Origin: Glebionis coronaria
Lineage: Eukaryota; Streptophyta; Magnoliopsida; Asterales; Asteraceae
Assembly: GCA_025667525.1 (NCBI GenBank)
Contig: CM046874.1
Coordinates: 283,016,880 to 283,080,879 of the forward strand
DNA length: 64,000 nucleotides
Reading direction: 5' to 3'
Positions 1-11,137 of the stretch are shown here, piece after piece. The notes beneath the pieces were generated by a model that was not told the DNA's origin, did not search any database, and saw nothing but the letters and a program-made list of their open reading frames with translations. The stretch's first letter is position 1; each line of letters starts with the position of its first letter. Position numbers and translations under genes: made by a program.

Positions 1-74
1 ATGACCGAGAAAATTAATTTCTCATTGTTGAGGATAAGTCAAAGACTTTCCTTTCTTTGGGGATCGGGTTATAG
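1..74. other. Flank left of element Z, no gene seen
   Basis: Short sequence outside the left end of the first LTR element. No ORF or motif is recognised. Its last five bases (70-74, TATAG) match the five bases right of the element at 4357-4361 and are read as the target-site duplication. Confidence 0.4.
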
Positions 75-372
75 TCTGACATGTGACTATAAGCCATTAT
101 GAGAACATATTAGCCATTGTTGTTCTAGTGAGAGAAAGTTAGAGAGAGGTGAGAGGAAAAGTGTGTGTTTTATTTCAAGTGAAATGAAAACAAAGAAAAT
201 ACACTAAACTTACACACCCCCATGGAGAGTCATGGGGGGTATTTATAGGCCTACCAAGACTAGACTATCTATACTTTACATATTAAGTCCCTGCGTATAG
301 CAAAGAATGTATATCTAGTCCAACTCACGTGAAAGGCGCCAGCTTACCAAAAAGTAAGTCTAACAATCTACC
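75..372 (-). repeat. 3' LTR of element Z
   Basis: Matches 4045-4356 over most of its length, clearly from about 102 to 372, ending in AAGTCTAACA (sense TGTTAGACTT). Contains a sense-strand TATA box (complement of the TATTTATAGG near 240). The 75-101 part aligns poorly with the other LTR because of a small deletion. Confidence 0.7.
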
Positions 373-387
373 TCCAAGATGGTGACT
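373..387 (-). promoter_or_regulatory. Polypurine tract of element Z
   Basis: On the minus strand this reads CTTGGAGGTAGATTG directly before the LTR start TGTTAG, the position and composition expected of a plus-strand primer in Copia elements. Confidence 0.55.
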
Positions 388-3290
388 TACGTGAGTTGGT
401 TACAATGATTCCTACTAGCAAAAATAAAGAAAAATGATAAACATGAATTCCAGCATTCCTTGAGACAGTCTTCAACGACCTTCATCTTCTTGAATACTCC
501 AGCTCTATTTCTTCAGCTTTGTAGAATCTAGTTGAGTTTTACTCCCTCCCAACTAGAAGGCCTTTCATTAAACAAGTAGTAAAGACTGCTCCCTCCCAAA
601 CAGATCCTTCAGAGGAAATCTGTGGGAGGTGATAACGTCATCAACATTTTCTCACAAATTGAAGGAATCCCAGTCTTGATTCTATGAGAGATTACCAGAA
701 GTACACACTCTATCCCGAACATGAAGTCAAATTGTAGCACCAGAGTCAATTAAGTCCCGGAAATGCACATTTCTCCTGACAGGACAGTGATGATATAAAG
801 TTGCCACATCAAAGTCAATTAAGTCCCGAATGTAGACAACTTATCCCTCTATGTGGAAACGGTAACACTAAAGTCAAGTGACCCCGCATGTACACATTTC
901 TCCCTCCAGGATGATACCTATTAAGGGAATCATCCTTCATGTGTGTACGTGGTATGCCAACTGGAACCGCTTACTTAGTAACCAATACTATGTGAGAAGA
1001 TGTCAACAATATCTCTCTAAACAAAAATTCTCTCTTGATCACCCTGAACTGAATCCCCTTATTAATTCTGTTGGCTATTGATAGTGACCACTAGTGAAGA
1101 TAACCCGATAATCCTAAATGAAACTGAAGTAGAATTCCCCAAACTTGAACTTAAGCTTGCACTATAGTAGAATGAAGAACGGTGTAGAAATATCATTGCT
1201 GAGAAATTTTTTAGTACCCAATACATTACTGACGAAGTATATAAGCACATCACCTCTTGAAGATATCCACGTCGACTATGCGCGTGACACTGAGTACAAC
1301 AATGTAGCTCCTTTAAGTGATAGTTATCCATGCCATCGACCATCCTCTCTTTGACACTGGAAACTAGATACTTCAAGTCTTATACATAACCGTATATGCT
1401 CGAACAAGTTATCTTATAATGTTGTAAGTACTCCTTTAAAGATAAAATAAGAACGCCTCTGAGAAATCTCACTTCAACCTCAAATAAGTAGCATCGAATC
1501 ATTTTCGTAATCTCATAAACCGTAATAGCCGTTAGGAATTTAGGTGAATTTTTTATAAGGATCGTTTTAGTGTAATGTATCGTGTTTGTTGTGTTTGTTG
1601 TTTGTGAAGAAGTGTTATGATCGAAAACGGATACCCGCCTTAGATGTCACTGTTTAAACGGCCCGCCAAAGTAATAAAATCATGTCACATAAGCATTTAA
1701 CCCGACAAATATTTTACCACTCGGTTCTTTCGAAATACCCTCCTCAATCTAATAATAACTCCCATAATCCACATAATGCATCTTAATTAATTTTTCACCA
1801 TTCAGATATATAATCAGTCATTCCAAATTTGATTGCAAAAAATTAATCGGCCCACTAAGTACCTTCGTTTAATGTAGTGATTGGGCCGTCAAACATATAA
1901 GCAAATCCAAATACAAATATCCCACAAAACACAAGCCAGTAATCAAACACTTAATTTCGAAATAGTCATGTTTAGAAGACACTCATTCAAACATAAAGTA
2001 GTTTGAGCAAAGAACTTTCTTTTGGCTTGTGCTCACGTCAAAATTTGACCAATCAACACCAATGTGTGTGTTTTCCATTTACAGCCCAACAAGGAACTTT
2101 TGGAAGAAAGCCCATATATGATTTGTGAGAACAAATACCGGTTTCAATGGCGCCCTTATATACGTGACATAAAAATGATATCACACATCTCTAAATTTGA
2201 CTCACGGGAATCAAGTTGCAAAAGATATTTTCAAGAAATCAACCCACGTGTAGTCCACTACCGAAATTCAAGAGATGGGATATATACACACGCAACCCTA
2301 ATATTTTCTCACATAAAACCAAATCACACCAAACCCACTATTTTATCTAGATACATCCGCCCCCCCATTTTCAATCTGAAAACCTTCTTAACCAGACGAT
2401 ACAACCAACGCCCCACCATTAACAAAAGAACAAAACCCCCATTCCAATCTGCCATCATCTCAAACGACCAAACACAATCATCATCTTAACAAACCCATCT
2501 CCTCCATCAACATCACAACCGTTTTTGAATCTCAAACTCAAATATCATCCAAATAAAACACCAAACTCAAGAATCTGATCTGATCTCATCACATCAAAAT
2601 CGTTCATACCGAAAATCAAACCATCACCCATGATTTGTAAGTCCCAGAAACTCGAACCATAAAAAGATCACTCTACTCCTATTTCGGATTCAAGATCATT
2701 CCATGGTCTCGAATAGGTTTATTTATTGCGTGAGACGATTTTTCGAGTAGAGTCATTGATGGGTTTTTTCATTCGGATACATGGTCCAAAAAAATCTACA
2801 AAAAGGGCAAAACCCGAGTAGATTAAACTGAGATCTTTTGGTTTTTGATTGTTGCATGACGGGTTTTTTATTGAACTCGAGATAAATACTGAGTCTAACA
2901 TACTTGTTATACTCAATCCTTAACATATATCGTATATTAAAACGGGTAAACACCCTATACGAATCTGTGTTGAGAAGTTACACAAAAAAATCTTTTTAAA
3001 AGATTGAAAAAACGTGTAAACTAAACTGAGATCTTGAAATTGAGTGTATACGAGTCTAGATGATGGGTTTAGGAGACGATGGGATTAGGATTTAGATTGG
3101 TGTTGATTTGTGGAGTGAAAAGGCTGAGATTTGATAAAAAACAGTGTGTATGAGTCGGTTTTGTATGTTACTGGTTTGGATTAACTGTAATAAGACTAGA
3201 TGTTGTGATAGGTATTAAGTGATGGTTTTTTGATAAACATAAGTCCAAATCTGATTTGTTATTTTAACTGATATAAACTCATTGTGTTGA
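388..3290. other. Interior of element Z, non-coding
   Basis: No recognisable retrotransposon protein on either strand. Minus-strand purine runs GGGAGGGAG occur near 545 and 590 and a shorter one near 625, like accessory polypurine tracts. About 1900-2640 looks like plant promoter/leader sequence on the plus strand (GGGATATATACACACG near 2277, then CA-rich leader-like sequence). The 141-codon ORF at 2064-2489 in it has no recognised domain and is probably chance. This could be captured host DNA, but nothing identifies the gene. Confidence 0.35.
725..915. repeat. Three diverged about 60-bp repeats in Z
   Basis: The phrase AGTCAATTAAGTCCC (or close variants) followed by a spacer and an ACA..TT..TCCCT block occurs three times (about 745-785, 810-850, 866-912). 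They lie toward the sense 3' end of Z. Function unknown. Confidence 0.45.
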
Positions 3291-3299
3291 CCTTCTTAG

Positions 3300-3690
3300 A
3301 GATAACCCATCGTAATGTTTTTCACAAAAACCAAACACCCATCGCAATGATATGGCCCATCATAATATACATCATTTAAACAAGCCATCGCAAGAACTGT
3401 TTCTGTGTCTTTTATCGCAATGAGTCAAAACAAACCTTCGCAATATGTCACAAGAACCCATCGCAATAAACACATCATGCCATAGCAGTGTGTGAGAACC
3501 ACCCATCGTAATGTCATCGTAACAACCCATCACGACAAGCCATCGCAAGATACGATCGCAGTGGCCATCGCATGATACGATCGTAACATTGCCATCGTAA
3601 TATGCGAGCCATCGCAATGTACCCATCGCAAGGGATTAAACAAGCCATCTCAATCAATGCGATCGAAGTAGCCATCGCAGCAGGGTTTTT
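3300..3690 (-). repeat. CATCGCAA / CATCGTAA word array (sense TTGCGATGG) in Z leader
   Basis: About twenty copies of an 8-10 base word are scattered at irregular 10-30 bp spacing: CCATCGCAA, CCATCGTAA and variants on the plus strand, which read TTGCGATGG and TTACGATGG on the sense (minus) strand. On the sense strand the array lies 540-930 bp downstream of the LTR TATA box, in the transcribed leader. Confidence 0.8.
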
Positions 3691-4030
3691 GACCAACTTG
3701 GAAGATACCGAAAAAATGGTTGGACCATTTGTTTTTTGTCCTTTTCCCAAGAAGCAATCCAGATCTAATCAATGTGAAAAGAGACAAAAACAATACACGG
3801 GTACCAAAGAATGGACTAAAACCGAGTAACGAGGCATGACATGAATATGGGACACAAAGATAATATATCGAGACAAACAGATGAAAATAGATATAAATGA
3901 AACATGATAGAAATGAATCATAACAAGGTACGAACCATGATTCCGATAACAAAATGAATCTGTTAACACAACTCGAATCAGGTAACACGACACAAACACA
4001 AATCACACGGATACAAAACACCCCCGGTTA

Positions 4031-4042
4031 GCTCTGATACTA
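4031..4042 (-). promoter_or_regulatory. Primer-binding site of element Z
   Basis: The complement reads TAGTATCAGAGC, one mismatch from the TGGTATCAGAGC complementary to the initiator tRNA-Met 3' end, two bases inside the LTR end. Confidence 0.65.
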
Positions 4043-4044
4043 AT

Positions 4045-4356
4045 TGACAAGCATCAAAAAGCCACGTAGATCGGGGGGTCGGGGATGATCAAAGAACATA
4101 TTAGCCAATGTTGTTCTAGTGAGAGAAAGTTAGAGAGAGGTGAGAGGAAAAGTGTGTGTTTTATTTCAAGTGAAATGAATACAAAGAAAATACACTAAAC
4201 TTCCACACCCCCATGGAGAGTCATAGGGGGTATTTATAGGCCTACCAAGACTAGACTATCCATACTTTACATATTAATTCCATACGTATAACAAAGGATG
4301 TATATCTAGTCCAACTCACGTGAAAGGCGCCAGCTTACCAAAAAGTAAGTCTAACA
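4045..4356 (-). repeat. 5' LTR of element Z
   Basis: 312 bp, sense TGTTAGAC...TTGTCA. A sense TATA box (CCTATAAATA) is the complement of 4231-4240. Pairs with the LTR at 75-372. Confidence 0.7.
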
Positions 4357-5560
4357 TATAGGATAGTAGTAAGGATAGAAAAGTGCTTAAAATGGGTTGA
4401 AAAAGTGATTTGATATGAGTTTTGATGAGGTGATTTAGGGCAGTAGGTTTAAGGGTAAATTTGGGTGTCACAAGTGTGAATTATTGTTGTACTAATGAGA
4501 TAGTGTTGTAGAGATTTTCATTAGCTTCATTTGGGATATAAACTAGAGCTTCTAACTCAAAACGAGGAGGAAATTATGATAGTTTTATTATTCGTGTACC
4601 GAGAGACGAGTATCGACACAATCCGAATTTGTCCTTGATATTTGGATTGAATCTCGGGGACTATAAAATGAGTTTTAAAAGTAGTCAAGGGCTGTTCTTG
4701 GGCTCTAAACCTACGGTTGTGAGTCTATTTTCAAACTCAAGTGTCGGTTTTGTAAACGGAATTGGTTAGAAAGGTCAAAATAGTTTTGCGAGTCGAAGGC
4801 GTAAAACTGTTTGGATTTTGAAAGTTAAAGTTGTGTTGAGCAGAAGGTCTTAGAGGTCAGAACTTTTAATGAAATTTTTTGAGGGTTTTCTATAGGTTAT
4901 AAGTAAGTTCTACAATTAGTATCATAGAATTTTGATGTGTCTAAGTAAGGTAAAATAGCTCGTACATTTGGTATATACCGGCTGAGTGCTTTTGAGAGCA
5001 TTGTCTAGCAAAAGTAAACTTTTAGAGGTGTCGAGATGTATCACTTGTGTGTATTTATTCTTGTGTGCCATAACATGGTCTATGTACTAATTTAAATTCG
5101 TGAGTTTTTTAAATATTATTTTCATATCTTCTAAACGTTCGCGTCCCGTTATCGTAGGTCTTGGATGACTTAAAGTTGCTTGATTTCTCGTTGTTACTAC
5201 TTAGCCCTCAAGTTCCTTGTTGATTCACCTTGTAGCTAAGGTGAGTTCATAGCCCCTTTTACTACTTGTACGTTGTTTAAAAACGCGGGGTGAGTGATGT
5301 GGTGAGGAGTTATGTATATTAATTAGATACGTTATAGGGTAAACTAGAAAATTACCTTTAGCAAAAGGAATAGACTAAATTCACCAAAGACGGATTTAAT
5401 TAAACACGATGATGAACCAAGTTCGTTGTACACGAAGATCGAGTGAATTTGAGACGTTTTGTTTTGAAATGGACAATTGATTTGAACGGGTTATTGGTTT
5501 TTAAACTAAAATTACTTCTACGATTTAAAACCTAAGTGCATGAATCGTTCCCCGTTATTA
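4357..5560. other. Unassigned sequence with old LTR-like remnant
   Basis: No ORF over 60 codons of interest. GGGTGTCACA at about 4463-4472 looks like a Gypsy LTR 3' end. AAGGTGAGTTCATAGCCCC and AAAAACGCGGGGTGAG near 5238-5293 resemble phrases found in Gypsy LTRs. I cannot define borders or orientation, so this is only a weak remnant call. Confidence 0.3.
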
Positions 5561-5960
5561 TTATTTTTAAACTAAAGACAATTATTTTAAAATATGAAAC
5601 TATTTAAAAATTTACACTATTTAAAAATCTATCAAAAAAATTAATTATTTAATTGAAATAACTTTTACACTATTTAAAAAAAACTTATTAAAACTAATTT
5701 AAACATTGTTAAATCTATTTAAAAGAAAATCTATTTATAAAACTATTTTATTAAAAACTAATTTAATTTAAATCCACAAATTTTTATAACTAATTAAACT
5801 TATAAAATTAAATAAACGTTTTTTTATTTATTTTGTTTTTAATTTATTTATTTGTAAATTTTATAAAAGAAATTATTAATAAAAACTATGTAATTAAATA
5901 ACTTTTAAAAAACTGACAGCTACTATTAATTAACTATATTAATAACTAGAACTGTATTAT
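5560..5960. repeat. AT-rich low-complexity tract
   Basis: About 400 bp composed almost entirely of A and T, with repeated ATTTAAA, TTATTTA and AAACTATTT words. No coding potential. Confidence 0.7.
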
Positions 5961-5970
5961 AACCAAAACA

Positions 5971-6045
5971 GGCTCCTAGTAAAGATGGTTAACACGCTTA
6001 GCCTGTGACCAGGAGGTCACAGGTTCGAATCCCATGGAGAGCATA
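5971..6045 (+). mobile_element. tRNA-derived SINE head
   Basis: A tRNA-like block with pol III internal promoter boxes: A box TAGTAAAGATGG at 5977-5988 (fits TRGYNNARNNGG) and B box GGTTCGAATCC at 6022-6032, 33 bp apart. A tRNA-Lys/Arg-like fold is only partly possible because the terminal stem does not pair well, so this is a SINE rather than a tRNA gene. The tail may run to about 6130; its 3' end is not clear. Confidence 0.6.
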
Positions 6046-6452
6046 ATTTTGGATGATTTATTTTTTGGACAATGAAACGAAATGGGAGTCACAGGAGGTG
6101 ACTTTTTGTTGTGAAAAAGACTGAATAAATTATGTACAAGACTAGCAAACCAATTTAGTCTGCTAGCCCCAAATAAGCAACAAATCAAGATAAGCAGAGT
6201 ATCAGAAAGCTAAAACTCAAATATCAGCAAAAGTAACTCATTTAACAGCAAGCAAGCAAAAGAAAAACAGCATCCGAATAACAAATAATTCTATGTCTCA
6301 AACTAGAAAAACTCAGCAAATAAATTGATTTAAGCAAAACAGCAAGCTAGTTCTGTAACGAACGTATATCAGCAAAGACTATATACTATCTATAAGGTAC
6401 TATCAGAATTCATTAATATCCAACTTACACATATAGATCAACAGATCTCATC
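6046..6452. other. Unassigned flank left of Athila element A
   Basis: A-rich and T-poor on this strand, no coding signal. On the minus strand it looks like T-rich plant intron sequence. Confidence 0.3.
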
Positions 6453-6457
6453 ATGAC

Positions 6458-8124
6458 TAATAAGTGTGAAAACACTTATCATTTTACCACTTATTTCCAA
6501 TAATAACATGACCAAAACGTGTATTTTATGTCGTAAAAGTCGGAATTATGCGTGGTTTGTGTTTTTATTGTGTTTTAGGAGCAAAAGATGAAAAAGGAAG
6601 AAAACAAGGGCTTTCACGGGCTTTTATCGAATAAAAACGAGAAAAGACGAAGTCAAGAGGTCAAGAGTGCTTAGAGAACGGATGTCCAAGACCTATTCTG
6701 AAGATTTATCGAAGAAAAAGTCTAAAGACGGAAGTTTAATGAAGTCGAAGAACTCAAGTCTAATTGAAGAAGAAAATTACAAGACAAGTTCAATATACAT
6801 CGACAAATCCCGAGACGACGTCGAGAAAGACAAAGGATTTAAATCGAGTCGAGAAGAAAGAAAGAAGAGGCAACACATGCACACCTTCCCATTTTCCTAT
6901 AAATACCCACCTAATACACATTAGGAGGGTTGGTTAGTTTTTAGTAGCTAGTTTTCATTTTTCACTTTTCCTTTCTATTTTTTAGAGAGAGAAAGTTCCA
7001 AACTTTCTCTCACTAAGTTTTCATCTTTTCTTTCTTTTAATCTTTCAAGTTTAAACCTTTTTGTTTTTTTTATTTCATTAATCAAGTTCAAGTTAAGCTT
7101 TTTGTTCCTTAATCTACTTCTACATTTCTTGATTTTGATTCACCTTTGATCCGAATTATTCATAATCCGTGATTGATTTTCTTGTTTATGTGAATAAAAA
7201 GTTCATCTTTTTATTCATCTAATAGCTTTCATATGGTTTAAGCTTTAAGATCTTTGTGCTTATTGGCTTATTTGTATGTTAGCTTATTTATTTTTTTTAA
7301 AAAGTTTTCTTAAAGTTTTAATCTTTTTCAAAGTTTGATTTAGAAAGTTTGCTTATTTAAAGTTTAAAAGTCCTTATTTCATGCTTATTAGTTCTGCTTA
7401 TTATTGAGTTAGTTAAGTCTTGGATTGAGCTTATTGAAAATAGCTTATTTCCTAGCTTATTTCGGATTAACTCTTATCGCTAAGTAAAGCCCCATTGCGA
7501 CGGGATTTGAGACACATATTGCGATTTGTGAATCGCAAAAGGGTTTATTATTGCGATGCACATTGCGATTGGTGCATCGCATTAGGGTTTATTATTCCGA
7601 TTCGTTTTGCGACGGGTTTACTTTTGGTGACATTGTGACAGCATAATTTTTGGTGATATTGCGATTGGCTTCATTTTAGTGACATTGCGATTGGATAGCT
7701 GTTGACATTGCGATTGGATTTCTTTTGATATTGCGATTGGAGATTGCGACAGGATTACGACAGGATTCCTTTTTGGGTGTATTGCGACAGCATTCCTTCA
7801 ACATTGCGATAGAATGTGTTTTGATATTCCGATGGTTATTCACTTGTTTTATTATTCCGATAGATCATGTTTTTAAGTTTTAAAATTTTACAAGTTTTAG
7901 AAAGTTTTATGTTTTTAGTGTTTCTCTTAATAAACTTTAGTTTAAATTTTTAAAGTTTCTACTTTACTCAATGACAATTATTTGCTTTTAGTCTAAAATT
8001 AGATAATCAAACCAAACCACATTTAATCTTCCACCAAGAACAATTGAGTCGCACTTTCTACCAATAGTCAATTCGAAGAGATCGGAACAACGAACTTTCA
8101 TACGAGCTTAAAAACCTCGTATTA
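6458..8124 (+). repeat. 5' LTR of element A
   Basis: 1667 bp, matching 33963-35619. Begins with the hairpin-forming ATAAGTGTGAAAACACTTAT. TATA box TATAAATA at 6898-6905. An 11-bp stem with a 3-base loop (6987-7011, GAGAGAAAGTT/AACTTTCTCTC) sits 85 bp after it. The word array 7494-7865 lies in the transcribed part. Ends two bases before the primer site. Confidence 0.9.
7494..7865 (+). repeat. ATTGCGATTGG word array in LTR A
   Basis: About a dozen copies of (A)TTGCGA followed by TTGG, CAGG, CAGC, CGGG or similar, three ATTCCGAT copies and two inverted copies, at irregular 10-40 bp spacing. Repeated in the 3' LTR at about 34995-35360. Confidence 0.85.
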
Positions 8125-8126
8125 AA

Positions 8127-8141
8127 TGGCGCCGCTGCCGG
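8127..8141 (+). promoter_or_regulatory. Primer-binding site of element A (tRNA-Asp type)
   Basis: TGGCGCCGCTGCCGG, the usual Athila primer site, two bases after the LTR end. Confidence 0.88.
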
Positions 8142-8343
8142 CTCTTTTCGTTAAGATTAAAGGTTTTAAGTGAGAGACGCGTTGGATATTGGTATCTGTT
8201 CATCGTTGAACGTTATTTTCCTTGCTTTAAAATTTTCAAAAATACAAAAAAATATAAAATCTTCAAAAATACAAAAAAAATTGAAAAACCATATAAACCA
8301 AAAATATTTCTTTTCTATTTTTCTAATCCTTTTGTAGGTGTGC

Positions 8344-10199
8344 ATGCGTACTCGTGCTCGTAAGAAGAGAGTAGCTCAAGTCGAAGTCATTACTCAACCA
8401 ATTGTCACCATGGACAATCAACCAATGATCGAGCTTTTGCAATCGCACGTAGAAGGCAACACCGATGCAATTGTCATACCTGAGATTGGAGCCAACAACT
8501 TTGAACTCAAATCTGACTTTATACAAATGGTCTCTGCTCAACCCTTCTTAGGGTGTTCACTTGATGATCCTCATGACCACATTAAAAGGTTTCTTCAGCT
8601 TACCAATACGGTTAAGTACAATGGGGTATCACAAGAAGTGAGTCGCTTGCAACTTTTTCCTTTCTCTTTAGAGGGACAAGCCCGGAATTGGCTTCATAAG
8701 GAACCGCCACAAAGTATTCTTACGTGGACGGATTTAGAGACCAAGTTTATCAACTACTTTTTCCCACCCTCACGTACTACCGCATTGCAGAATGAAATAA
8801 TTACCTTTGAACAAAAGTACGGTGAGTCTTTTAGTGAATCTTGGGACCGTTTTAAGGAACTTTTAAGAAAGTGTCCACAACATGGTTTAACAAAAGTACA
8901 TCAAATCAATACTTTTTACAATGGTTTAAGCATGAATGACCAAGATTCACTAAACAGTGCCTCGGGGGGGGGGGGGGGGGGGGTAATATTTTAGTTAAGT
9001 CTTCTAATGCTGCTTGGGATATTATTGAGAACAAATCTAGAGTGCAAACCAAGAGTGTTAGAACCAATGTAGCAAGTGCTAGTACTAGTGATGCCGACAA
9101 AAGAATTGATAAGATTACTTCGCTTGTGGAATCGCTTGCTTTACAAACTTCCAACAATGCCAAACAATTCAATGCCCAAGCTAATGTTTTGAGCCAATCA
9201 TGTGATATATACGGGGGATCTCACTCATACACCGATTGTCCTTCGACTCACGACAATCCGGAAAATGTGTATGCCGCCAACGGTACCTATTCTATGGGAG
9301 GCTATCAAGCACGTCCTCAAGGTGACCGCAACTTGCTCAGCTATCGCTCAAACAACTTTCTTTCACCACCCGGTTTTCCACCACAAAACCCGAACAACCT
9401 CAATCGTAACAATCAAAACCAACCACGTGCTCCATCTCCATATCAAAACCAAAGAAACCCATATCCACCTCAAAGAAACAACCAAGTTTACCAACAACCT
9501 GCTTATCAACCACCCGCCTACCATGCTCCTCCTCTCAACCAACCCACAGCCTTACACCAAGATGTTGAAACCTACATGAGGACTAACGATGTGATCATGC
9601 AAAATCTTCAGCGGGAAATGGCCAACATGAAAGCAGATATGGTGAAGCAAGGGAATGATCTTCGAGCTGATATGCAAAACACTTTGGCAAGTCAAACGAA
9701 TGACTTGAGGAACATGATGGCTAGTTTCTTCCCTAGTAATCAAGCCTCTGGATCGGGTTCTCTTCCGAGTAACACCGTTGCTAATCCAAGAGGGGAGATG
9801 AAAGCAATCACCACTCGTAGTGGAAAAGGTTTAAAGGAACCTGAGCTTCCTACACCTACACCGGTGATTGTGACAAAGGAAAACGAGTCTCCTTCTCCGA
9901 ATCCTCCATCTTCTATTCCTCCAACTTCTACTTCTCCAATTCCACCACCTTCTACTTCTACCCCTCCACCACCCAAGGATGTGAGTGCGAATTCTATCCC
10001 AAAGCCTTCATCTCAACCCAATATACCTTATCCTTCGAGGTTGAGGAAAGAGAAATTGAAGAACAAGGATGATATTCAGGTTTTGAACTTTCTTAAAATG
10101 TTCAAACAACTGAATTTCAATATCTCCTTTGCTGAGGCTCTCGCTCACATGCCTAAATACGCTAAAATATTTAAAGATCTTCTTAGTGATAAGGAGTAA
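8344..10199 (+). pseudogene. gag: Athila gag, frameshifted at a G20 run
   Basis: Capsid/nucleocapsid polyprotein of the Athila element. The first part (8344-8963) carries the retrotransposon gag domain (FELKSDFIQMV, HIKRFLQLTNTVKYNGVS, RLQLFPFSLEGQARNWL, WDRFKELLRKCPQHGL). The following sequence continues in another frame after twenty consecutive G (8964-8983); 18 or 21 G would keep the frame. The second part has a zinc-knuckle-like CDIYGGSHSYTDC at about 9208-9246 in which the second Cys is Tyr, a Pro/Gln/Asn-rich linker, the ITTRSGK motif and the C-terminal PSRLRKEK...FAEALAHMPKYAKIFKDLL motif leading into protease. It ends at an in-frame TAA (10197-10199) beyond which the same frame runs on. 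First ATG is 8344. Confidence 0.9.
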
Positions 10200-11129
10200 C
10201 TTCTCGATATTGCTCAGACCCAACTTAATGAGAATTGCTCCGCAGTGCTCTTAAGGAAATTGCCAACCAAACTTGGTGATCCGGGTCGTTTCTTGATTCC
10301 TTGCAACTTCCCAGGAGTAGAGAATTGCATGGCCCTAGCCGATCTAGGTGCTAGTATTAACTTAATGCCATTAAGTGTTTGGAAGCAATTATCTCTCCCC
10401 GAGCTAGTCCCCACACGAATGACTTTGGAGTTAGCTAACCGTACGGTTGCTTATCCAGTGGGGATAGCCGAAGACGTCTTCGTTGGTGTCGACAAATTCA
10501 CCTTCCCAGCGGATTTTGTTGTCGTTGACTACGAGATGGACCCCCGTGTTCCATTAATCGTTGGACGTCCATTCCTGAGGACCGGTCGCACTCTTATTGA
10601 TGTAGCCGCTGGGGAATTAATCATGAGAGTTGGTGACGATAAAATCTTCTTCAACATGGGTAAACTTTCTAAGCAGCCTTCGGAAAACGAGAGTGTTAAT
10701 TTCATTGATGTTCTTGATGAGGCTTGTGAATAACATTTCAAAGACGCTTGTAAAAGTGGTTCTTCTTCTCTACCCATTGTTGAGACCGTTGCCTCAATTG
10801 CTCCGTCATTGACTCCTTTTGGAGAAAGTGACTTGGATGATTTTGAAGCTAGCTTGGGTCCTCTCGATCTTAAGTATGATGATTCTCCCACCGATTGGGA
10901 TGAAGACATTCGTACCATTGAGAAACTTCTCAATGAGGACCATATTTCTCCACAGTCTCCTAAGGCTATCTCTACCGATGATTCGAAGTTGACTACGCCG
11001 TCCATCGAAAATCCTCCAGATCTAGAGCTTAAGGATCTTCCGTCTCATCTCGAGTACGTTTTCCTTGAAAACAACAAGAAGTTACCGGTCATCATCGCTA
11101 AGGACCCGAAAGAAAAAGAAAATCCCGAC
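10200..11129 (+). pseudogene. pol: Athila protease and PR-RT linker, broken
   Basis: Continues gag in the same frame after the TAA at 10197. The retroviral-type aspartic protease core is ADLGASINLMP (near 10335-10367), with the downstream VPLIVGRPFLRTGRTLIDV motif (near 10548-10603). A second in-frame TAA lies at 10731-10733. The acidic linker after it (LDDFEASLGPLDL, DWDEDIRTIEKLL, DLPSHLEYVFLE) continues in the same frame to about 11130, where one base is missing before the RT frame. The segment after the protease, MGKL...SVNFIDVLD, has a relative in the ORF of element B at 16518. Confidence 0.88.
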
Positions 11130-11137
11130 TTATCGCC

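Larger units (their letters stand above)
75..4356 (-). mobile_element. Non-autonomous Copia-like LTR retrotransposon (element Z)
   Basis: Two copies of a roughly 300-bp sequence (about 75-372 and 4045-4356) bracket an interior that shows no gag, protease, RT or integrase. Read on the minus strand, the right copy begins TGTTAGAC and is followed by AT plus a tRNA-Met-type primer site (complement of 4031-4042, one mismatch to TGGTATCAGAGC). The left copy is preceded by a GGAGGTAGATTG purine tract of the Copia type. Flanks carry TATAG on both sides (70-74, 4357-4361). The left LTR lacks about 20 bp near its sense 3' end and the duplication is offset by two bases, so the left border is approximate. 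Mobility must have depended on enzymes from another element. Confidence 0.7.
7484..8337 (+). other. Predicted 5' leader intron of element A
   Basis: Donor AA|GTAAAG at 7484 (kept in the other LTR copy) and a strong acceptor TTCTAATCCTTTTGTAG ending at 8337, six bases before the gag ATG at 8344. The word array fills its 5' half. The primer site (8127-8144) is inside, so a spliced message could serve translation but not reverse transcription. Prediction from sequence only. Confidence 0.45.

Noticed and set aside
2064..2489. 141-codon plus-strand ORF inside Z
   Set aside because: No recognised domain, composition like untranslated leader, antisense to the element; treated as chance.
5971..6045. 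Functional tRNA gene
   Set aside because: A and B boxes are present but the terminal stem does not pair and there is no T-run terminator directly after; a SINE head fits better.
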